A stretch of 64,000 bases of DNA from Cyrtodaria siliqua (taxonomy: Eukaryota; Mollusca; Bivalvia; Adapedonta; Hiatellidae): positions 1 to 64,000 of the forward strand of contig JAWPHD010005066.1 of NCBI GenBank assembly GCA_037043455.1, written 5' to 3'. The position numbers were made by a program, and so were the translations under genes. Positions 1 to 10,329 of the stretch are shown piece after piece. Under the pieces are notes generated by a model. It searched no databases, was not told where the DNA came from, and saw nothing but the letters and a program-made list of their open reading frames with translations. Each line of letters opens with the position of its first letter. Within the stretch, counting starts at the first letter, position 1.

Positions 1-1106
1 TTATGATAACATGGCCCGAGTTCTCTGTTAAGGTTGAAATCATACTAAATCAGCAGTGAAACGTGTCGACTATATTGCTGCAGACTGACCTGTCTATGAG
101 CATGGTGGGTCTAGAAATAAAAGGCAAACTTGATATCCAGTACCTCACTGATATAATTGAAACTTGGCACCATTGTAATTTATTCATTCAACTATGGCAT
201 CAATCAGGCAATTACTTTTAAAACCAATATCTTTGTCTGCTAATTTATCCCCAGTGGTATTTGCAAATCACAGCACAGTCGATAAGACAGCATTTATTTG
301 TTCAGTGACCTCAGTTGTCTGAGCAGATCATGCATACATACATGCATTCTATTTATATCCAGCTTGATATTCATACAAGTGAATATCGGCCTTTGTTTTG
401 AATGTGACACGGCAGTCGCCGATAAAACAAGTCTTAAGACAAATGTCATAATCATACAGGTGAGGAAAACTGTAACTACCTACACCCGCGTGTACATACT
501 GCAGGGACGCTGTTTATAAGTTATGCATGCAGGGGCGTAGCGTGACCAAAATTTCAATTACTCACGGGGGTAGGTGCGGGAGGGGGACATTTTTAAAAAA
601 TAAACGCTCATACGTGACTTCTGGTGCATTTTAGGGTCAGAATGAAAGATTTAAATCCTGCCGAAAATACCATTATTCATTATCATTTCATTCACCTTAA
701 AAATGAACATTATGGTTTAATGATTTTTATTGCGTTTTTCGAGTTTTTATTTCTTGAGCCTTCGTTTGAAAAGTTTACTCACGTGAGTAAATGAGTATGG
801 CACGCTACGCGCCTGGCATGTGACGTGTAGATCAGGTTGAAATTATAAATAATTACGAATATTAGGTAGAATTAAATTTGCCTTAATAATTACGTTTTAC
901 GAAGGCGGTAATTTGTAAATATGATTTGTAATACGATTTTAACTCGTCATTAGACTTTTCATTTCCAATTATATTGTCTACTACACATGGTTGAACATGG
1001 CGTAGACCGTTTATATGTAATACTGTGACATGTCTTTCATACTTGGTGTAACAATACACTTTAGCGATTAGAAGTGTTCAGCGATTAGAAGTGTATGTTA
1101 ATGTCT
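1..1106. other. Unique AT-rich DNA, no gene recognised
   Basis: No recognisable family. One stretch is mildly exon-like: an open frame over 298-459 encodes a hydrophobic run followed by LCFECD and stops being interesting at CAG|GTGAGG (459/460), a good splice-donor match. There is no in-frame ATG and no partner exon was found. A short direct repeat, gcgattagaagtgt, occurs twice near 1063-1094. Confidence 0.3.
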
Positions 1107-1154
1107 GGAATTAGAAACAACACTAGCGTTCTGTCTGGTTGTAAATAGCCGCGT
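1107..1154 (+). repeat. 48-bp direct repeat, copy A
   Basis: The 48 bases starting ggaattagaaacaacacta recur at 6203-6250. The two copies differ at four positions, all transitions. They flank the MITE and LINE between them. They could be two members of a dispersed repeat or the arms of an older duplication. Confidence 0.7.
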
Positions 1155-1960
1155 CATTTATTCAACATTCATAACATAAAATATCACACATCATAAAGCA
1201 ATAACGCCCTACTATCTTTTTGCATAAAGTAACGTATTTGAACAGTATCATTCGTAACGTATTCTTCAATCATTCGGAGCTTCTAAACCAATCTCTACCC
1301 AGAGTACACTCGTTCCTTATTTGACTCTGTAAACGTCACAGGAAGTAGGGCGAACGGTTAGGTCACGTGATTATTCAAAACAGTTATGACAATGTGTATA
1401 ATGAATCCTTTTGCGTGATCTGCAAAGATAAAATATAGACCTATATTAAATAATTTCAATTTTTATTTCAATGAGTTAATTTTTTTTTAGTAATTTTCTG
1501 CTGTCGAACTTCGGTTTGAAATGTTTACATATGCGTTTCGATTGAGGAGACCTAAGAACGTATTATTTTTGTAGTAAAATAGTCCCGAATAAAACTAAAT
1601 TGTTTTCGTGCATTATTTCAAATCTTGCAACATCTAATTTGCAGATATCCTGAAAATTATATTTACACAAGAAATAAATAAATTTCATGCATACATATTC
1701 CAATTTAACAGGTTTTACCAAAATCTTGTAATTTAGTAGTTAGCAGAGATATATGTGAGTGCAAGGAACGATAACTCTGCGTGGAGATTGCTTCTTTACA
1801 AGCATACCATTCACTACAGTAACACTCATACTTAATGTCCTTTAATAATGCAGTTTGTATTATAAATCCATATAATTTATATGCAACTATTTAACATAGA
1901 TACTACTTATAACGTTCAGTACTGATACGAGTATCTTTTAAATATTAACTATAAATTATA
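1155..1960. other. AT-rich spacer
   Basis: No coding potential or known repeat seen. Scattered stops occur in all frames. Confidence 0.4.
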
Positions 1961-2366
1961 CTCTGTAAAAAAAGTTTTGGACCAGGGCATATAAAGTCAT
2001 ATAAAAATAAAAATAGTGGACAGAATTTAATTTTTTTTTTGGTAACCAAGGTCTACCCTACCCGGTTAATTTGGTACCAGAAACATTAAATTCCAAACAA
2101 GATTTGATTTTAAAAAAATATCGCGAACACAAAGGGTCTGTAAAAAATGTTGCAAAGTCCATAAAAAGTAACAGTTACAGACATTCGAGTAACCAGTAAA
2201 AGATTATTATTTTTTTGCAAACTTTCATTGTAAACGATAATTATTGTTGATTGTTGATCTATTGTCAAGTATCAACTGAGATAATAAGGGACAGTAATAA
2301 AATCCGTCAACTGGTTTACTTTGTATGCGCCTTTATATGCCCTGGTCCAAAACTTTTTTTACCGAG
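1961..2366. mobile_element. MITE with 36-bp inverted termini and TA flanks
   Basis: The left end (1961-1996), starting ctctgtaaaaaaagttttgg, matches the reverse complement of the right end (2331-2366) with one mismatch (ctctg versus ctcgg). TA dinucleotides sit directly outside both ends. The 334-bp interior has no transposase. A short non-autonomous element with TA duplication fits the Tc1/mariner superfamily by inference; the superfamily is not proven. Confidence 0.8.
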
Positions 2367-2379
2367 TATATATAAGTTA

Positions 2380-2399
2380 TATATAAATTTCACATACAT
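2380..2399 (+). repeat. LINE target-site duplication, left copy
   Basis: tatataaatttcacatacat is repeated exactly at 6183-6202, immediately after the LINE tail. A 20-bp perfect duplication is what target-primed reverse transcription produces and fixes both ends of the insertion. Confidence 0.9.
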
Positions 2400-2400
2400 A

Positions 2401-2754
2401 GTCAGAGATCTGTGCATACACAAACTTAATTTAGCAGAACCCAGTGATATGATATTTGATCGCGTGCACAGGATAGGTGGCAAGGATGCCAAGAAACCAC
2501 GCCCTATAGTTGCTAAATTTCACTACTATAGAGACCGTGAAATTGTTCGACAAAAATCATACGATTGCGCAGAGCCTTTGAAAACCGCAAATCTTGGAAT
2601 AGGCATACAATGGCCAAAACAAGTACGAGAAGCCAGGAAGGAATTATATCCCATAATGCAACAGGAGAAACACAAAGGAAACAATGTCAAAATGGTCAAA
2701 GACAAACTGTACGTGAACGGACACGAATATAAGCCAGCAACCGGACACAACTAG
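2401..2754 (+). pseudogene. LINE ORF1 C-terminal part
   Basis: This encodes an L1-ORF1p-like RNA-binding region with the conserved patterns FDRVHRIG, RPIVAKFHYYRDRE and VKMVKDKLYVNG. In active elements ORF1p coats the RNA as a nucleic-acid chaperone. The open frame physically runs from 2251, but its first 50 codons are flanking DNA upstream of the insertion, so that ATG is chimeric and not a true start. The frame ends at TAG 2752-2754, then continues in the same frame into the endonuclease. That arrangement could reflect stop read-through or re-initiation in the parent element, or chance. Confidence 0.8.
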
Positions 2755-2775
2755 GGAGGTCACGAGGAGCACCTC

Positions 2776-4000
2776 GACATTATATCGTGGAATGTAAATG
2801 GACTTTGCAGAAAGTTAGCTGACACTGATTTTATTGCCTTTATAAAGCACTATGACATCATATTTTTTTCAGAAACTTGGTTAAATAAAAATAACATCTT
2901 AAATTTAGAGATACAAGGATTCGTTTGTGATCACATATTTGGAAATAAATCACCAAATGTTAGAAAAGGACGATATAGTGGTGGAATATCCATTTATTAC
3001 AAAGACAGATTAAAAGGAAAAATAACAATTATTGAAAAAAATCAGTGTGTCATTATGTGGGTTAAATTATCACATGATTTATTTGCATTTGATTATGATG
3101 TATATTTATGTAACATGTATATTTTACCAACAAACTCCAACGTTTTAAATAATGAAGAAATTGATTTTTCGAACAACTTGAATAGGTATTGAAAAATATA
3201 GTAATCAAGGTAAAATTTTCACAATGGGTGACCTCAATAGTAGAACATCGAATTTACCTGATCTTCTCGATTTTGACCGATATTTAGAAGATGACGACTC
3301 GATAGTAAACACGGAAATCATTCCTCCACGAGTAAATAAAGATCACGTGATCGATATGAATGGGCGTCGTTTACTTCAATTATGTCAAACAACTGGACTG
3401 ATAATTGCGAATGGGCGTTTGTTTTCGGATAGTAATTTGGGAGAATTCACGTTTTGTTCCCATACAGGTGGTATGAGCACCGTAGATTATCTATTACTTA
3501 ATTTCTCAGATTGTAGTTGTATTTCAAACTTTAAGATATTAGATTTTAACGAATTTTCTGATCATGCGCCAGTATATACTTGTTTTAAAACAAAACTAGC
3601 ACGAAATAATGCACCTGCCCCCGACATAGTAAATGAACCGATGCAAAATAAAATCGTGTGGGACGAGTCCAAGATCAACTCGTTTAGAGACGTACTCATG
3701 AATAACAATGAGCGAATGCAAAGCATGCTCGACGATGTAAACATAAACAATAATCAAATCGACGTCATAGTCAATTCGTTCACAACTTACATGTATGACA
3801 GCGCATTCAGCGTATTTGGTAAATCTTATAAAAAACAAAATAAATCGGAGGAATCTGAGTTTAATAATAAAGACTGGTTTAACGGAGAATGTTATCAAGC
3901 TAAGCGCGATTTTAAAACAGCAAGAAATGCATTTGTAAAAGAAAAGAATGACGCAAACAACATGTATTTATTTCAACGCGCTCTATTTATAATCGCGTGA
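2776..4000 (+). pseudogene. LINE ORF2 endonuclease domain
   Basis: An apurinic-type endonuclease nicks target DNA to prime reverse transcription. It starts at 2776 with DIISWNVNGL (the asparagine metal-binding motif), then FFSETWLN (catalytic glutamate) and RYSGGISIYY. A frameshift near 3170-3190 moves the reading to the frame of 3224-4000, which contains TMGDLNSR, GEFTF, STVDYLL and FSDHAPV, the final Asp-His pair. The lost frame continuity makes it inactive. It is followed by a lysine/arginine-rich linker at 4000-4160, shifted again in A-runs. Confidence 0.88.
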
Positions 4001-4168
4001 AACGAAAATCTAGAAACAAATATAAAATAAGTGAACGCAAACGATTACAAGCTTTAGCAAAAAAAAAACCTCGAAACTTTTGGAAATCTTTAAAAAAGAA
4101 ATATAAAAACAAATCAGCTGACGCAAAAAAAAATAAATATCACAGATCTATTCGATCATTTTAAAAAA

Positions 4169-5963
4169 ATGTACGGAAACGCAAACGAGTCAGAACAACA
4201 GCCTCCGGACATAGAAGGTATATTCGATCAAGAATTAGACGCGGAGATAACAGAAAACGAACTACGAGCCGCGATTTTCCACCAGAAGAAACATAAATCT
4301 TGTGGATTGGATAATTTAAATAGCGAAATATTTCAATCATGTTATGAATTAATCTCACCATTTCTATTAAAACTGTATAACCGTCTGTTAAATAACGGTG
4401 AATACCCTGTAACATGGGGTGAAGGAATTATCATTCCAGTCTTTAAAAATGGAAATAATGATGATGCAAACAATTATATAGGGAATCACACTTATAAATG
4501 TATTGGGAAAAATATATTCTCAAATTTTACTTAATCGTGTCACTATATGGTCAGACAAATACGATAAGATATCGCAAAACCAGTTTGGATTTCAAAAGGG
4601 TAAATCTACTGTAGATTGTATATTTGTATTTTATTCTATTATTGCAAAGGTGTTAAGCTTAGGAAAAAAACTGTATTGTGCTTTCATAGACTATGAAAAA
4701 GCATTCGATAGAATAGTCCGCTCACTTTTATGCCATAAGCTTTTATCCCAAAATGTAAGTCTTAAAATTGTAAATGCCATTAAATCTATGTACACTGTGG
4801 TAAAGTCATGTATACGATATAAGTCTGCTTTATCAGACTTTGTGGAATCACATATCGGAGTGAAACAAGGAGATCCGAGCTCTCCTCTGATGTTTATGAT
4901 GTTTATAAACGATATTGTATCAAATGTTAACTCTGATTTAGAAGACATTTTTACGATAGATGATCTTAAAATATTCATGCTTCTTTACGCGGACGATGCA
5001 GTAGTCTTTGCTTTATCTCCCGATACGTTACAGTCTATGTTGAACGATATAGAATCATATTGTCATACATGGGGTCTGAAAATAAATACAGCAAAAACAA
5101 AAATAATGATTTTTGAAAAAGGTCGTCACACTACATATGAGTTCATACTTTTGTTTGAAGTTTGGGGATCACATGTTGCAAAAGACGTCGAACTTATACA
5201 TACAAACTTTTGCAGGAAGATTTTAACTGTAAAAAGGTCGACAAATCTTACAGGTTTATATGGTGAACTAGGTAGAGTTCCGCTCTATATAAAGAGAAAA
5301 CTAAATATGGTAAAGTATTGGATTAAATTATTGAAATTCGGAGATAACAGTATTGCTAAGAAAATATATAAATTACAAAAAAGCGACGCAGATAATAATG
5401 TATCATATAACGGGTCAAATTGGGCATTCCGAATAAAATCAATATTTGAGACGTTAGGTATGACAAATATTTGGTTAAATCAATATGATATAGAACACAT
5501 TAACTATGAACTCATCCAACAAAGAATATTAGACATATATCATCAAAGCTGGTATGCAAATATAAATAATTCTAACAGACTTGTTACTTACTGTCGTTTT
5601 AAGCACGATTTTAACTTGGAACATTATTTAGATATTGATATGGAGAAAAAATTTAGAATAGCTCTTTGCAGATTTAGATTGTCTTCGCATAACCTCGCCA
5701 TAGAAAGCGGAAGATATGAAAATATTCATAGGGATGAAAGAAAATGCAGATTTTGCAATATGAATTTTATTGAATACGAATACCACTTTTTGCTTGTTTG
5801 TTCAATTTATAGAGAATTAAGACATAAATATCTTAAACCTTATTATTGCCGATGGCCAAATTTGAACAAGTTTGATTCGCTTATGACATCAAAGTCAAAA
5901 TGTACAGTTGTAAACTTAGCTAAATTTATATTCTATGCTCTCAAATTAAGAAATAGTACATAA
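4169..5963 (+). pseudogene. LINE ORF2 reverse transcriptase and C-terminal knuckle
   Basis: The N-terminal part (4169-about 4475) has KKHKSCGLDNLNSEI and GEGIIIPVFKNG. After a frameshift, 4503-5963 (486 codons) carries QFGFQKGKSTVD (residues 27-38), FIDYEKAFD (61-69), GVKQGDPSSPLMF (119-131) and the catalytic YADD (162-165). About residues 214-219 the text jumps from the end of the palm directly to EVWGSHVAKDVE. Related elements have several tens of residues here, so an internal in-frame deletion is likely. A C-x2-C-x9-H-x4-C knuckle lies at residues 415-433. The large open frame survives but lacks this segment. Confidence 0.9.
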
Positions 5964-6182
5964 AGGAAATTTCCTGATGTTAAATTCTTATTTTTCATTA
6001 TAGCGATTTTGAAATAATGTGCTTCTCAGTAAATCTGATATGATGTAATTGTATGTTTATTTGTTTAATATGGATAAGTGTTCATGTTCTCACTATCTTC
6101 ATACTTTCATGTAATTGTGTAGGCTATAAACATGTGTTGTATGTTTAATTGCTGAATAAAGATATTGTATTGTATTGTATTG

Positions 6183-6202
6183 TATATAAATTTCACATAC
6201 AT
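6183..6202 (+). repeat. LINE target-site duplication, right copy
   Basis: Exact copy of 2380-2399, directly following the (tattg)n tail. It marks the 3' end of the insertion. Confidence 0.9.
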
Positions 6203-6250
6203 GGAATTAGAAACAACACTAACGTTCTGTCTGGTTGTAAACAACCGTGT
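6203..6250 (+). repeat. 48-bp direct repeat, copy B
   Basis: 44 of 48 bases match 1107-1154. It abuts the LINE target-site duplication, so the LINE landed right beside this repeat. Confidence 0.7.
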
Positions 6251-6720
6251 GCATTCCACAGCTCGCACAGGCTTAGTGTTGGCTAATTAACCTGGCAACT
6301 AAACGTATTGTCATTACCTAACAGTGGACACGAACATATCATCTGATCTATGTAGTCAACCTTATTTGGGTACATGTTTGATTTCCAACAGCAATTAATA
6401 TCATAATTTACATCTATATATTATTCTCTTACCAGAAGGCTAATTAATAACACACAAACAATTACTTGATATACGTCATGATTTTTGCCTACTTGGTTCA
6501 CTGCCATCATACATATAACATATACAGCAATATATTATACATCTTTTTAACATACATTCTTTTACCACCTATATACAATTGTAATATCTTTATTTCATAT
6601 TTTTAATAATTGTCATTTCGTAATACTTTTCATGTTACAAAGCCCTCCGTTTTGAATTTGTGTTATTCCACTAACACATGAATTATTTCTAAGTATTATC
6701 GATTTTTGTAAAAGTTCATT
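6251..6720. other. AT-rich spacer
   Basis: No gene or recognised repeat seen. Confidence 0.4.
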
Positions 6721-6724
6721 TATT

Positions 6725-7110
6725 ATGGGATGGCGAGTTGTCCGTCATCCGTCTGACTGTTAACTTTTACCTCGTAAAGACGATAGGGCCTTCATTTTTC
6801 TTCGGCTCTTCACCAAACTGTACCAGATTATTAATATCAATGAAAGCTCGGAAAAGATCGAAAACCAGCCGCTCGGAACAGTAATAGCGGAGTTATGGCC
6901 CTTGATTTAGTTAAAAATGCTTCATTTTGCCTCGTTAAGATGATAGGGCCTTCATTTTTTCATTCGATCTTTACCAGATTGTTAATATCAATGAAAGCTC
7001 GGACAATTTCAAAAACCAGCCAGATCGGACCAATAACAACGGAGTTATGGCCCTTGATTAGTTAAAAATGCTAATATTTGCCTCGTTAAGACGATAGGGC
7101 CTTCATTTTT
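6725..7110 (+). repeat. Dispersed bivalve-type repeat, about 2 tandem units
   Basis: Units of about 165 bp contain gatagggccttcattttt, atcaatgaaagctcgga and ggagttatggcccttgatt. A relative lies at 45510-45905. No coding capacity. Confidence 0.65.
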
Positions 7111-7114
7111 ATGC

Positions 7115-8110
7115 CCCCGAAAAAAATAATATAGTAATCGCACCGTCCGTCTGTCTGTCCGGATTCTGTCTGTCCGTCCGGATTTTGACATTCCTCAGTT
7201 CGTGTCCGAACTGTACCTTCAAAACCCCTGCATGGATTTTTGATTAACTTGGCATAAGTGATCACCATAACAAGACAATGTGTCACGCGCAAAGCCAAGG
7301 TCCGTACCTCAAAGGTCAAGGTCACACTTGAAGTTTATAGGTCAAAAACAGGTACGCAATTTCGTGTCCGGACCGTAACGTCACAACTCCTGCAGGGATT
7401 TTTAAATAACTTGGCACAAATGATCACCATAACAAGACGATGTGTCGCACGAAAAACTCAGGTCCGTACCTCAAAGGTCAAGGTCAACTTGAAGTTCATA
7501 GGTCAAAAACAGGTACGCAATTTCGTGTCCGGACCGTAACGTCACAACCCCTGCAGGGATTTTTAAATTACTTGGCACAAGTGATCAACATAACAAGACG
7601 ATGTGTCGCGCGCAAAACCCATGTCCGTACCTCAACGGTCAAGGTCACACTTGCAGTTCATAGGTCAAAAACAGGTACGCAATTTGTGTCCGGACCGTAA
7701 CGTCACAACCCCTGCAGGGATTTTTTAAATAACTTGGCACAAGTGATCACCATAACAAGAAGATGTGTCGCGCGCAAAACCCAGGTCATCAAGGTCAAGG
7801 TCACACTTGGAGGTCAAAAGACAAATTGTGTCCGGTCAATAACTCTGGCATTCATGGACGGATTTTCAAATAACGGCACATTTGCTCACCATAACAAGAC
7901 GATGTGTCGCGCACACAATCCAGGTCTGTGGCCCCAAGGTCAAGGTCACACTTAGAGGTCAAATCGTGTCGGTCAATAACTTTTGCATGCCTGGACGGAT
8001 TTTCAAATAACTTGGCACACGTGCTCACCACAACCAAACGACATGTCGTGCACAAAATCCAGGTCCATGGCTCCAAGGTCAAAGTCTTACTTAGAGGTCA
8101 AATATTAACA
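7115..8110 (+). repeat. Tandem array, ~155-bp units rich in AGGTCA half-sites
   Basis: At least six units share aacaagacgatgtgtcgcgc, ggtcaaggtcac and aataacttggcaca. Open frames here are read-through of the repeats and not genes. The unit contains TCAAGGTCA, the extended half-site bound by monomeric nuclear receptors of the NR5A and ERR types. Related copies lie at 18800-19190, 53160-53660 and 54190-54600. Confidence 0.85.
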
Positions 8111-8455
8111 TTCTAAACAAATATGGTAAAGATCAGATAACCAATGAAGTAATTACAGATTTAACGAAGGCAAATACAATATAGCATTTTTCAACAAATC
8201 AAGGGCCATAACTCTGTCGGTACTAACAAGATTAGCTGGTTTTCGAACTTGTCCAAGATTTCATTGATATATCGCGCTTTGCACAACTAGACATGATACT
8301 GAATCTTCCTGCCAAGTTTCGTCGAAATCCAACAAAGCGTTTAGGAGGAGTAGCGCCGACAAGAAATTTAAAGTAAAAATGTCAAGGGGCCGTAACTCCA
8401 TCAAAAATCACCAAACCGGAAAAAAACGCAATAGGCACAGCTTGAAATCATAGCA
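8111..8455 (+). repeat. Degenerate continuation of bivalve-type repeat
   Basis: Contains aagggccataactctg and ggggccgtaactcc, variants of the same motif family as 6725-7110, without clear unit boundaries. Confidence 0.5.
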
Positions 8456-8529
8456 ATGCTTCCTGCTAAGGTTCGTCAAATACAACACGGCGTTAACAAA
8501 AAAAAAAATAATATGAAAAGAAAAAAAAA

Positions 8530-8814
8530 TAACATTCTTGAGTTGATCAATAAGTTCGCTAATTTCTTTTCCGTTAGTGACAATTCCTTTCATTATACTA
8601 GCAACTTTTTCATTCATGTGCTTTACGTAACTGCCGAAAGATTCACCGTGTTTGAATACCATTTTCGATATAGAGATGTAAATCGAGAAAAGAAGCGTTG
8701 GTATCAGAAATATTAGCTTTGTTAAGTTGAAGTTCTTTAGGATATATAATAAACATAGTAGAATAGAAAGGGTTGTCAATGTTCAATATGTCATCCAGAT
8801 ACCGAGAGGTGTCA
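8530..8814 (-). pseudogene. Penelope-like RT fragment joined to unknown coding-like piece
   Basis: The part from about 8683 to 8814 matches, base for base over long runs, the minus-strand Naiad at 16130-16280 (YLDD region through the PKEL..LNKA segment). The adjoining 8530-8680 reads on the minus strand as KMVFKHGESFGSYVKHMNEK and onward. This looks like coding sequence, perhaps gag-like, but I do not recognise it. The fragment continues past the MITE for about 12 bases at 9346-9358. Confidence 0.7.
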
Positions 8815-8818
8815 TTAA

Positions 8819-9341
8819 AGGGAATGTAGCGACAAAGCCAAACAAGCTCTGTTATTGAGAGTTCTGAAAAACTTGGGAAAAGGTGAAAGAATTATCAAAA
8901 TCGGATGATAAACAAAAAAGATATGACCATTTAAAGGTTGTTCTAAAACGAATATGGGAGCCGCCATTTTTAGAACTATGACATTATAGTTCCATATTAC
9001 CATATATGGAATATTGATAAATATCATTTAAAACGAAGAAAATCACTGCAAATGAATGATTTTTTTTACTGGTCATATAAAGCATTACTGCCATTAAGTA
9101 TTACATTTTTTTCCCCTATAAATCAGTAAATTTTCATATTTATAAATATTCCATATATGGTCATTTAGAACCGTGATGTCATAGCTCTCAAAATGGCCGC
9201 TTCCATATCCGTTTCAACAGAAACTTCAAATGATCATATCTTCTTTGTTTAGAATCCGATTTTGATAATTCTTTCACCCTTTTGCAAGTGTCTCAAAACT
9301 CTCAATATTACAGATGATTTGGCTGTGTCGCTACATTCGCT
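8819..9341. mobile_element. Foldback MITE with TTAA target duplication inside PLE fragment
   Basis: TTAA occurs at 8815-8818 and 9342-9345. The left end aggGAATGTAGCGACA matches the reverse complement of the right end (agcGAATGTAGCGACA), and the similarity runs about 230 bp inward on both sides, making the element largely palindromic (523 bp). The uninterrupted target is visible in the paralogous sequence at about 16275-16290, which proves insertion. TTAA duplication points to a piggyBac-type transposase acting in trans (inference). Confidence 0.9.
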
Positions 9342-9360
9342 TTAAAGGCTTCAATAACAT

Positions 9361-9910
9361 CGGTCGCTACCTGGGACTTAAATGGTTTTCTATAATCTCT
9401 TGTCAAGTTGAGTCGAGATATTTCTTCAACAAATGTGCATGGTATGAAGCTGGCAGCTATTTGTGATTATCACACCGGCGTAACCTATATGAATAGTTCG
9501 TGTTGGCCCTTGATATGTAATATGGTCCTATCCATTTCGCAGCTAGTTTAGGCTTTTGCCCTAAAGGCGTGTGCATTTGTTTAATGTACACTTTATCGCC
9601 TATTTGAATTGACGGAATTTTTGCTTTTTTTATCGTATGTTTGCTTATAACGTGTTTGAGATATGTTTGTGTTTTTTCGCCATTTCTTGTACAATCTTTA
9701 GTTTTTTAACTAAATCATTTGTGTACTGATCCACCGATTTGTTTATTTGTGTTGCAGGTATTAATGAAACGTCTATAGCATTTCGCATTTCCTTTCCAAA
9801 TACCAAATAGTAAGGTGAACATTTTGTTGAATATACGGATGGAGACATTCGTAAAGCAAATAATATGCTTCGTAGTATTTGCGCCCGATTGTTTTGGTCT
9901 ATATTCATGT
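9361..9910 (-). pseudogene. Gypsy-type LTR retrotransposon integrase C-terminus
   Basis: The open frame 9645-9908 carries LRSILFALRMSPS, STKCSPYYLVFGKEMR and DVSLIPA, typical of the integrase core C-terminal end of Gypsy/Ty3 pol. After a frameshift, the downstream segment to about 9370 reads IGDKVYIKQMHTPLG and AKWIGPYYI, the latter a GPY/F-like motif. Integrase inserts the cDNA into the genome. No LTR, protease or RT was found nearby, so this is an isolated fragment. Confidence 0.85.
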
Positions 9911-10034
9911 AACTACGGACCTCCTTGTTCGTCTGCTGTCAGTCATCCTACTTTTTATTTGACAAGTGGGTGGCAAACTTGAAAAACGGAAGTTTGTGAA
10001 CATTTCAGAGTCCAGCAAAACGTCCACTTGTGTT

Positions 10035-10140
10035 TTGTTATCAACCAAGATATCAGCCATCGGTAACTGATATCAGACTTCGACCTTCGGTCTCTGTCTG
10101 ATATCTAGGTTCCTCGGGCTGATATATTGGTGGATAACAA
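10035..10140. repeat. Long imperfect hairpin (palindromic unit)
   Basis: The arm 10035-10078 (starting ttgttatcaaccaagatatc) pairs with 10096-10140 around a 17-base loop. It shows the same architecture as 38319-38416 and 40616-40719, with no shared sequence. Confidence 0.8.
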
Positions 10141-10329
10141 ATAAACCACATAATAACCTCTAATTATCACCAGTACTTATATAATACATGACTACGTTTC
10201 AAGAGTCACATTTTAATGGTGGCTCAGATGCATGCACACGTGCTTTTAAAGATGACTTTAATGTCAAAATTCATCTAGATACCCTCGATACTCTCTAGCG
10301 GTCGCCTTTATGATTGCACATGTGTCTGT

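Larger units (their letters stand above)
2400..6182 (+). mobile_element. Non-LTR retrotransposon (LINE), 5'-truncated and decayed
   Basis: Order along the copy: ORF1 remnant, AP-type endonuclease, reverse transcriptase, C-terminal zinc knuckle, AATAAA, and a (tattg)n tail at about 6160-6182. Both ends are fixed by the 20-bp target-site duplication. The copy begins inside ORF1, so it is 5'-truncated. ORF2 is broken by frameshifts near 3170-3190, 3990, 4130 and 4475-4490 and by an internal deletion near 5140-5157. ORF1 and the start of ORF2 share one frame and are separated by a single TAG at 2752. The clade is uncertain; a jockey-superfamily (CR1/L2-like) placement is my best guess from the tail and the C-terminal knuckle. 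Confidence 0.93.

Noticed and set aside
298..519. Secreted Ly6-like first exon
   Set aside because: A hydrophobic run followed by CFECD and a donor site at 459/460 is suggestive, but there is no in-frame ATG and no further cysteine pattern.
2251..2400. Start of LINE ORF1 at 2251
   Set aside because: These 50 codons lie in the MITE and target DNA, upstream of the 20-bp target duplication; the fusion is accidental.
7258..7700. Overlapping 86-93-codon frames
   Set aside because: Read-through of the ~155-bp AGGTCA repeat units.
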